Positions 56,645-64,000 of a DNA stretch of 64,000 bases are shown here, in pieces; within the stretch, counting starts at the first letter, position 1, and every line of letters begins with the position of its first letter. The stretch spans positions 11,781,001 to 11,845,000 of the forward strand of contig NC_003075.7 of assembly GCF_000001735.4 (NCBI RefSeq), written 5' to 3'. The notes beneath the pieces are model-generated. The model ran no database searches and was not told where the DNA came from. It saw only the letters and a program-made list of their open reading frames with translations. The stretch comes from Arabidopsis thaliana. Lineage: Eukaryota > Streptophyta > Magnoliopsida > Brassicales > Brassicaceae. Made by a program: the position numbers and the translations under genes.

Positions 56645-57651
56645 CAGGTTCCATCTCTCTGTCTTATGCTATTGACTGTCTCTGTCTTATGCTATTGTCT
56701 GTCTCTGTCTTGGTTTTAAATTTTGTGACTAGTAGTGACAGCTGAATGGTCACGTCACTACATAAGTTGGTTGATTACACACGTTTTAAATTTTGTGACT
56801 AGTAGTGACAGCTGACAAGTAATTCGTTGAACATAGTGTTCATTAGTTTGGATTAGACTTGATTCAATTGAATAGCTTGACATAATGACAGCTGAGTGGT
56901 CTATGTTTCTGGTTTTAGCTCATTGTTGAATAGTCTCTCTCTCAATCTAGTTGTTGTATTCTTGAGCAGCTGCAATTCTAGTGTCTCTTGATGTTGTTTG
57001 CTTTAGTGTTGTGGTTTGGTAATATGCATAAGACCATTCTTTGGTTTCTGATTCTAGTTTGTGTCACGATTGAATCACTTTTGAGAATGTGTCATGGTTG
57101 AATCGTTAGGTAAGTACTAGCCAATATGCATGCTTGCTCTTATTGGAGAATTGGTGATGATTCAGGTTATTGCTTTTATTGCTCTTCTTTACAGGTTTAG
57201 TAATCTGAAATGCGTTTACAGGTTTACAGGTAGAATCTAGATGCGTTTACAACCATTTACTGTGTCTTCTTTATCATTGATATTGTAGCATCATTGTGAA
57301 TGTTGCAACACCCGTGCAGGTTGAGAAGTCTCCCATAAATGCTGAGTACTCATTCGGGCTAGGGAACTGCAGAGCATAAGAAGGAACTTAGAAAATGGAA
57401 ACAGAGAACTCTCTTTTTAAGACTCTACTTTGATTATTTGTTACTTAACAGAGGGCATTTTTGTCATTTATATATATATGAGAATGTGATTGATTCATCC
57501 AAATGATCAAACAAATAAAGCTTCATCTAAATAATGCATTTAGATGAATTAGCAAAAGATTAGCAAATGATAAAAAAAACATCATTAAGATGAATCATTC
57601 AAATGGATTATTTGGATGCAAATTCCAAATGATCAAACAAACAGGGCCTAA

Positions 57652-58159
57652 ATCGTTGATAATAATATTTATCTCGTAATAAATTTTGCCCAAGTTTATG
57701 TTTCTTAATTTCACATGTACGTATTACTATTAGGTAGTAATTCTTCTTATTACGGAATAATTCTTCTTATATTTTCATTAAATCCGAGAGTGTGCAACAA
57801 CAATACATATATACTCACGGGCCAAACATATGAATTAATTTGTTATTCATTTTTTTATTATTAAAAGATGAATTAATTATCTTATCTTATAATACTAAAT
57901 CGAGGAAAGTTCTAAATTTATAATAGACTGATAACTAAATAAAAGTTATGTTGAGAAAAAAAAAACAAATCATCGATATTTTATTCAATAGGAGAAATGA
58001 ACAAATTATTTGCGATACAACAAAAAGTAAACAACACAAACCCATTGATGTTCTTCATGAAATTGACCAATTCAATTAAACGAGCACAAAAGAAAACGTA
58101 TAAGGATAAAACATTCAAGATTTTTCATGGTACGTAACTTATATATCAACGTATTGATT
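57652..58159. other. AT-rich spacer and 3'UTR of the LTP-like gene
   Basis: No gene seen. The right end is the 3'UTR of the minus-strand gene at 58160. Confidence 0.45.
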
Positions 58160-58561
58160 TTAAGGGAATTGGAAGTCACGTGATGCCTCTCTGTTGCAAA
58201 TATTGAGAAGCAAGCTGAGGTTGATGGGAAGGGTAAGGTTGATGCCAAGAACACTAGCCTTGAGAGCAGTGCAAAGACAAATCGCAGCTTCAAGATCTAC
58301 CAAACCCTCGATAAGGCTGCAACATGGAGTCACAGGAGGAGTTCCGGGGGTCAAACCGTTTAACAAGTTGAGTGCGTTAACACAAACACCGACCTTTAAG
58401 GCATCTTTAGGACAAGTCCCGGTAGTGGGTGTTGGGCTAGGTTTTTGTTTGTTGTGTTTTCCTGGTGGAGGAGGACAATTGGTACTGCGAGTGGCAGTAG
58501 TGAGAGTGAAGAAAAGGATGTTGAAGAGAAGGAGGAGCGCAAGAGAGTCTTTAAGAGCCAT
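58160..58561 (-). CDS. Secreted hybrid proline-rich eight-cysteine (LTP-like) protein, last Cys lost
   Basis: Intronless, 133 residues from ATG 58559-58561. A signal peptide (~1-24, [19 protein letters not shown]), a short Pro/Lys linker ([20 protein letters not shown]), then the hydrophobic eight-cysteine domain. Visible cysteines follow the pattern C-x8-C-x18-CC-x13-C-x-C-x23-C. The final C of the usual GFxCP ending is Phe (DFQFP). Relatives are cell-wall or extracellular proteins of the LTP/2S-albumin superfamily. Likely At4g22460. It is the first of at least three such minus-strand genes here. Confidence 0.9.
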   Translation of the reverse strand: MALKDSLALLLLFNILFFTLTTATRSTNCPPPPGKHNKQKPSPTPTTGTCPKDALKVGVCVNALNLLNGLTPGTPPVTPCCSLIEGLVDLEAAICLCTALKASVLGINLTLPINLSLLLNICNREASRDFQFP

Positions 58562-59315
58562 TGATTTTTGAGGGAACACAAACAAAGCCCTAAAGAAACT
58601 CTTTAAAGTTGAGAAGATCGTAGAGAGTTGTGGTGGAGAAAAGTAACACGAGTGTTAAGGGAATATAGCTTGGGTAGAAAATTAGATGATATATATTAAT
58701 ATGCAAGCTAAATGATTCGATTAATAATAGTGGCTTTTCTAAATATTTACTTGGACCGACCACGTTCTAGTCCTAGGGAATTTAGCTGGCGATAGGCATA
58801 TGTTTGGAACTAAGTATATAGTTGTTATACTAAAATTGAGTTTTTTTGTTAATTGTATTTAACTGGTAATTTTATACATCTTCTTTGTTTGTATTAAACT
58901 ATTAAAAAATTTATTTTGATCAAAAATCTCATCGGTATAAGAAGATATATACTCATTCATTTTATTCATATATTTATACATTTATGACTTGTTACAAACT
59001 TCCATCTAGTAAGTACATAGACTGTATTAGTTTATGATGTACAATAATTAATTTCATTTGCTTATCATGAGTCATTGTCCTATCGGATTTCTGATTTACG
59101 GCGGTTCTTGATGTTGGGTTACGGTCTAGTATAGAGCATGCAAAGGTTACTCACATGGTTTATTTGTAAGATAAGGAAAATTGATACAAAGGTACAATAT
59201 AATTTCATTGGTAATTTATTACATTGTTGGAACCCAAAAAAAATCACAAGGCTGTCTTTGTATATTTAAGACTAGAGAGAATGAGGAGAATGTGTGTGGT
59301 GCAAGAAAATGGTCA
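58562..59315. other. Intergenic between two LTP-like genes
   Basis: Promoter of the 58.2-kb gene (TATATATTAAT-type motif near 58690) and 3'UTR of the next gene. Nothing else seen. Confidence 0.45.
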
Positions 59316-60455
59316 TCATGGGCAGCTAAAGCCTTGTGGAATCCTGCGACCACAAACCTTAAAGAAGATGCCAAAATTGGGAGAGAGGGAAAAACGTCTT
59401 GCTCCTACCGACTTACAAAAACAAGTAACTGCATCAAGATCAGACACATTACGTACGATGGAACAACATGGCTCTGCCCTACCAGTGGTTAGAAGGCCGT
59501 CACTAATTGCTAGAATTCCGGCACATATCTTTAGTTCGGTATCATTCTTGGAGCATATGCCAACTAGAGGAGGTGATAGTGGTGGTGTAATAGCTGGTGG
59601 AGGAGGTGGTGTTGTTTGTGGCGGAGGCGGTTTTAAAGTTTGTGGAGGAAGTGGTGGTGGTGAGATTGTTGGTGATGGACCGGGACAGCTAAAGCCTTGT
59701 GGAATCCTACGACCACAAACTTTAAAGAAGATGCCGAAATTGGGAGAGAGGGAAAAACGTGGTGCTCCTACCGATTTACAAAAACAAGTAACTGCATCAA
59801 GATCAGACACATTTCGGATGATGGAACAACATGGTTCTGCTCTTCCAGTGGTTAGAAGACCGTCACTAATTGCTAGAATTCCGGCACATATCTTTAGTTC
59901 GGTATCATTCTTGGAACATATTCCAACCAGAGGAGGTGATAGTGGTGGTGTGATTGCTGGTGGAGGAGGTGGCGTGGTTTGTGGAGGAGACAACGGTGGC
60001 GGTAAGGGTTTTGGAGGAAGTGCCGGTGGTGTGGTCGCTAGTGGAGGTGGTGGTGTAATAGCTGGTGGAGGAGGTGATAGTGGAGGTGTAATAGCTGGTG
60101 GAGGTGGTGGTGTAATAGCTGGTGGAGGAGGTGGTGTGGTTTGCGGAGGAGACAACGGTGGCGGTAAGGGTTTTGGAGGAAGTGCTGGTGGTGTGGTCGC
60201 TACTGGAGGTGGTGATGTGCTCTGTGGTGGAGGCGGTGGTTGGTCATTGGCTGGCGGTGCTGGTTGAAATGTTGGTGGAGTTGGCGGTTGGGGATCGGGT
60301 TGCGGCGGAGGTGGTCCCGGATTACAAATACAAATACAAGGTGGTGGTGGAGGGCAGTAAACGGAATGGTTATCTGCTCTAACGATGGTGAGTAATGGAA
60401 TGATGCTGAATGAGAGGAAAAGGATTATAGTAGTTGAGGCCATTCTTGATTGCAT
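59316..60455 (-). CDS. Extracellular proline-rich protein with two eight-cysteine domains
   Basis: A single exon of 379 codons plus stop. ATG 60453-60455 opens MQSRMASTTIILFLSFSII, a signal peptide of ~27 residues. A second ATG four codons on is equally possible. Residues ~30-175 are Pro-rich (PPPPPAITPP, PPALPPKPLPPPLSPPQTTP repeated). Two nearly identical eight-cysteine domains follow at ~178-258 and ~299-379, joined by a 40-residue Pro linker. Each runs from GICSKNDTELKICAG to CGRRIPQGFSCP with CC and CFC intact, so both should fold. Most family members have one domain. It should be secreted to the cell wall. Likely At4g22470. Confidence 0.92.
   Translation of the reverse strand: MQSRMASTTIILFLSFSIIPLLTIVRADNHSVYCPPPPPCICICNPGPPPPQPDPQPPTPPTFQPAPPANDQPPPPPQSTSPPPVATTPPALPPKPLPPPLSPPQTTPPPPPAITPPPPPAITPPLSPPPPAITPPPPLATTPPALPPKPLPPPLSPPQTTPPPPPAITPPLSPPLVGICSKNDTELKICAGILAISDGLLTTGRAEPCCSIIRNVSDLDAVTCFCKSVGAPRFSLSPNFGIFFKVCGRRIPQGFSCPGPSPTISPPPLPPQTLKPPPPQTTPPPPPAITPPLSPPLVGICSKNDTELKICAGILAISDGLLTTGRAEPCCSIVRNVSDLDAVTCFCKSVGARRFSLSPNFGIFFKVCGRRIPQGFSCP
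59323..60260 (-). repeat. Internal coding repeats of the two-domain LTP-like gene
   Basis: A unit of 363 bases (121 codons), domain plus linker, occurs from 59323 and again from 59686 with few changes. Further left-to-right, GGTGGTGTAATAGCTGGTGG-type units of ~24-36 bases recur at 59940-60140, encoding the Pro repeats. They explain the long plus-strand frame at 59224-60267, which is an antisense artefact. Confidence 0.88.
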
Positions 60456-63400
60456 ATTTTTTTGTTTGGTTTTGCATTTGCGAAATTTGGACTATTTATG
60501 AACGATGGATTTGAGGATGAAGTTAGAGTTATCAAGTTGGTAGCTTCATAGTAGGAGAACGTGTTGACAAAAATGTTTGCGTAAATCTTGCGTTTAGATT
60601 GAAGCTTGGAGTTTTGGTTTCAATAGGGTTTGGTTTCGCCGTGTTGACTATGATTTATGATATTTTTATGAAATGAAAATGTCAATCATATTTTGTAGTT
60701 TACTAATCAGTCCAAGCACGCATGGAGAGAATCATTATCTATATTCGGGTTCACGTCATCACGTGTTGTTTCAGAATTCGAAGATCTTTTGCATTTTGTG
60801 ATCACGAGAAGGCAAATCTTAAGTTGAAACAAAGAAGAACTACGCAAATCTGAAATCTAAGAATAAAGGTCTTTTTAAATTTTAACACTCATTTCGTCCG
60901 ACCAAAAAAAAAAAAAAGCATTTAACTCATTTCGAGTTTTACCGTGTAACCAAAGCAATTACGAGTACCAATTTTCGCGCGTTCTAATAATATGATCCGT
61001 TATTTAAACCAATGAACAAAGAGCCTCATATTTTTTCCAGCTCTAATCTCTTGGCTTTTTGTTCCATGTGCATCTCATCTTTGCTCATTCATCACTCTTT
61101 GACTCTTTAACTCTTTGACTTTTGTAGTCATAAAATTAACTAAAATACAAAAAAATAATATAATTTAGATATTTACATATATTGCCAAATTTCTAATTAT
61201 TTATTTCCATAATCACAAAATATTAATGGTTGTTCCAATACGCACAAAATATTAATGGTTGTTCCAATACGTAAAAAGTATATTAATTTGATTGATAAAT
61301 TGACTACTAACACCATATATTATAGTATCTAATACATACATATTACATGATCATTTTTAAAGTCTAATGTTAAACTCTTTTTTGGCAATTATTTCTGACT
61401 AAATTTTGACTACTATTTTTTTTTTTATTGTGCAACATCAAAAATCGATTCACAATAAACTCAAATATCATATAGTACGAATGGCACTGTGGCAGTAAAC
61501 TGGTCTTATTCGAATTTCAATATTGTCAAGGAGAAGTTCAAGATACTAATTTGCTTTTCAAAGTAATTAGGATCGGATAAAATAATATGAACAATTAGGG
61601 AAACTTTTTCAAAACCAAAAATCAATCTTTTTTGGCGATATTTATATTAGATTGACTAAAACAAACAAATGCTGAAGAACACTATTTACATATCACTTAT
61701 ACAAATAAGTTATATTATTATTATGTAATCACTTATAAATGTGTTTGCAGAGTTTATTACCGTGACTTATGGATCACATTTGGTAGTTTATATATGTATA
61801 GTTCTTAGGAAAAAATAAATATTATATAAATTATGGGTCACTGAATAAAAATAACGTGACTAAAAAATATACATTAAAATCCATAACAAAGATGTACGAT
61901 AAGTAAATCATTATATTTTAGAAAATTAATTTTACAAATAAAAAACTAAACTATGATTATTTACTACTATTGCTCTTAATTTTGTTCTTCTGCAAAGAGT
62001 CAATCCATTATAAATACAGAAGTCAACTTTGCAAGCTTCTCCAAACGCCGCCAAATTTTGATTGTGATCAACATTGCAAGCGTCTTTAATTTGTTTTCTT
62101 TCTTCTTGTCAAGCTTGACAATAGGGAAGAGAGGTAATTTTTATAACTATAAATTTGACCACAACATGCAACAAACCATATATCACAGTTCACAGATGAA
62201 ACTGATTTCTGGGAGGGGAAAAGAGCATGGCTCGATTTCATCAGCACCCAAAGCCCATAGCTTGAGAGAGGGATTTCGAAAGCTTGAGCTCTAACTTCCC
62301 ACAATTGAGTGAAGCTGTCGTCGATTAAATAGTGAAGTGTTGTTAATTAATAGTACGTTGTCTTGCTATCACGAGATGTCAACGATAGTATAGTGTTTTT
62401 GGGGATTAAAAAAATGTTCGTACATATAATTAATTTCTTTGCTAACCCTCTTTTTCTCTAGACGCGCGAGGTTTGGATATCGTTAAGAGTTTATATATTT
62501 GGGTAGCTAAATGTAGAGGGACCAAAAAGTTAACAAATAGTTTGGTGATTCATTATTAATTACACATTACATAAATATATTACTCACTTTATTAGTTAGA
62601 AGTAAGAGAAATCTTAATCATATAAATTTGGTGATTTTGTTTTTGGTGAGGATATATATTTGTGCTTAACTAAGCATAAATTTATCCCAAAACACTATCA
62701 ACTTAATAAATACAAACCTTAAGGGTTGATCTGTTCCTCAGACTCTGCCGTGTGTTCCGCTTAATTTGTTTTTTTTAAACTAATTTTCAAGGTGCACACG
62801 GACTAATTGCTACAAACTTAAGATTTAGTATTAAACTTTTCTAAGACGGATTGAGATAGATTTTCTTTATTGTTTTCAAGTGTCTAATCATAAAACATAA
62901 AAACTAAGGAAAAGTAAAATCATACAAGAACATGCACTTGCGAATAGCTAGCAATTAACTTAAAGAAACAAAATTATTAACCAACCAACTAACGAAGTAA
63001 AGAAAAAATATGTAAAGTGAGATATTGAAGCATTTTAATTAAGATCGACAAGCCGATGAAGTGGGAGCGATAGGACGACGAGTTTTGTTTTTCGTTGATT
63101 AACGTTTGAATTCTGAAACAATTACTTGAAAAGAGTCTTCTATTATAATTGCTTTATTTACCAAAGTCACCAAAAGCTTAAAAAAACATAAACATAAAAT
63201 AATGATGTAGAAGAAAGCTAAAAAGTATATATTAAATTATAACATATGTGGTATTTTCATTTGTAACGATTACATATTTTTGTGTTCCATATTTTTTGGG
63301 ACAATTTCAGACGTAGAAATTTCCAATATATATGGTTTATCTAGTGTGCTTAGAAACAAAAATAATAAAGACACAATGTAAAAGTTACACAAAATTTATT

Positions 63401-63505
63401 GATGTTTGGTTACATTATTATTGGTGGAAAGTAAAAACGTCATATATTAGACTTAAGTTGTCGTTTAGGTGGCAAGTAAGTTTTAGAAAGGGAACAGGGA
63501 AATGA
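60456..63505. other. 3-kb AT-rich intergenic stretch
   Basis: No supported gene. Contents: promoter of the two-domain gene (CATAAATAG on the minus strand near 60491-60500); an A-run at 60904-60916; the tandem repeat at 61214-61271; a TATAAATA box at 62010-62018 with a plus-strand frame 62058-62294 (ending SLREGFRKLEL) of unknown merit; and 3'UTR of the last gene from ~63380. Confidence 0.45.
61214..61271. repeat. 29-bp perfect tandem duplication
   Basis: The 29 bases starting CACAAAATATTAATGGTTGT occur at 61214-61242 and 61243-61271 without mismatch. Confidence 0.92.
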
Positions 63506-64000
63506 TTATGGGCAGGTAAAACCTCTGGGAATCCTGCGGCCACAAGCCCTACAGAGGATGATGATATTGGGAGAAAGAGTGGAACGTCGTGCTCTCACCA
63601 AATCACATAAGCAAGCAGCTGCTTCCGCGTCAGATAGATTGCGAATGAGCGTACAGCAGGGCTGTGCCAGTCTAAAATCTAAGAAGTTGCCAAAAAATCT
63701 TAGGACATTGGAACATGTCCTTATTTGGTTGGCATTCCTGGGACATGTGCCACGTGGAGGAGGTGGTGGTTGGAATCTCGGAGGAGGGGGTGGTGGTTGG
63801 GATTTCGGAGGAGGGGGTGATGGTGAGTTGTTCGGTGGAGATGTTGGTGAAGAAGGCGGCAGTGTTGTTGTTGGTGGAGGCGACGGTGGTGTAGTTGGAG
63901 GACGCACTGGTGGAGTCACGGGTGGTGTGTTTGGTGGAACCGTTGGTGGAGTTTGTGGTGGTGTGTTTGGAGGAGTTTCCGGTGGTGTGTTTGGAGGTGT
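63506..64000 (-). CDS. Extracellular proline-rich eight-cysteine protein (5' end outside window)
   Basis: The frame is open from the right edge to the stop at 63506-63508, so at least 164 codons are present and the start lies beyond 64000. The visible N-terminal part is a repeat of TPPNTPPxTPP, then SPPPPKSQPPPPPPRFQ. One complete eight-cysteine domain follows: GTCPRNANQIRTC, QPCCTLIRN, CLCDLV, CRACGRRIPRGFTCP. An extra Cys in IILCRAC gives nine. It is similar to both domains of the gene at 59.3-60.5 kb. Secreted wall protein by family. Likely At4g22485 or a neighbour of the same cluster. Confidence 0.88.
   Translation of the reverse strand, partial: TPPNTPPETPPNTPPQTPPTVPPNTPPVTPPVRPPTTPPSPPPTTTLPPSSPTSPPNNSPSPPPPKSQPPPPPPRFQPPPPPRGTCPRNANQIRTCSNVLRFFGNFLDFRLAQPCCTLIRNLSDAEAAACLCDLVRARRSTLSPNIIILCRACGRRIPRGFTCP

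Larger units (their letters stand above)
53128..57648 (+). mobile_element. PIF/Harbinger DNA transposon, 4521 bp, internally deleted
   Basis: Terminal inverted repeats: left GGTCCTGTTTGTTTGTCCAT (from 53128) and right, inverted, GGCCCTGTTTGTTTGATCAT (ending 57648). Both continue to TTTGGA. TAA target duplications lie at 53125-53127 and 57649-57651, the usual TWA type for this superfamily. It carries a Myb/SANT-like ORF1 and the C-terminal end of a Harbinger transposase on the plus strand. T-rich repeats of TTTGCTTTG (53650-53770, 54420-54530) fill the left part. Most of the transposase is missing, so this copy cannot move alone. Confidence 0.92.

Noticed and set aside
59224-60267. Long plus-strand frame rich in glycine (347 codons)
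   Set aside because: It is the antisense of the two-domain proline-rich gene: proline codons read backwards give glycine. The minus frame has a signal peptide and two intact cysteine domains.
1-64000. tRNA, rRNA or CRISPR-like arrays
   Set aside because: I scanned for GGTTCGAATCC-type B boxes and for regularly spaced repeats and found none that fit. The repeats seen are microsatellites, coding repeats or duplications.

Overview
The window is plant nuclear DNA. Spliced genes have short GT-AG introns, intergenic DNA is AT-rich, and there are plant transposons. Gene content and order match my memory of Arabidopsis thaliana chromosome 4, roughly loci At4g22285 to At4g22485. Locus numbers are from memory and were not checked by a search. 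Exon limits come from reading splice sites. For each intact multi-exon gene the exon lengths sum to a multiple of three and the reading frame stays open. Layout, left half (1-36.8 kb), ordinary gene-dense euchromatin: the 5' part of a USP39/Sad1-like splicing gene (copy A, minus); a two-helix membrane protein once filed as ubiquitin-protease-related (minus); the tandem acyl-protein thioesterases TIPSY1 and SOBER1 (minus); a mitochondrial pyruvate carrier subunit (plus); an acidic low-complexity protein (minus); an alkaline-ceramidase-type hydrolase (plus); CDP-diacylglycerol synthase (minus); a complete USP39-like gene (copy B, minus); a DEK-C/SWIB chromatin protein (plus); an NTF2-like membrane protein (minus); SNU13/15.5K (minus); a CPR1-like F-box gene (minus); and a DUF295/F-box-like gene whose start codon is created by splicing (plus). 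Right half (37-64 kb), a rearranged and transposon-rich zone. A third, truncated USP39-like copy (C) is split in its first intron by a 5.57-kb Ty3/gypsy chromovirus, with 391-bp LTRs differing at 2 sites and TAATC target duplications. Exon 1 of copy C is fused, through 3 bp of microhomology and out of frame, to the first third of a second copy of the CPR1-like F-box gene. Next come a 227-bp hAT-type MITE, another intact F-box gene, two decayed EMC3 gene fragments (34.4 and 50.0 kb), a decayed F-box remnant, a 4.5-kb PIF/Harbinger element that keeps its Myb-like ORF but only the end of its transposase, and a minus-strand cluster of secreted eight-cysteine (LTP-like) proline-rich proteins that runs off the right edge. 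One of these carries two eight-cysteine domains and one has lost its last cysteine. How the genes relate: these are independent plant genes, not an operon. Functional links are by theme. Two or three genes serve splicing (the USP39-like copies and SNU13 both belong to the U4/U6.U5 tri-snRNP). Three serve lipid metabolism (ceramidase, CDP-DAG synthase, thioesterases). Several are F-box or F-box-like. I found no CRISPR array, no tRNA or rRNA gene, and no convincing new multi-gene system. The most unusual structures are the retroelement-split chimera, the splice-created start codon, the LTR-encoded end of the retroelement polyprotein, and the domain-doubling LTP gene.
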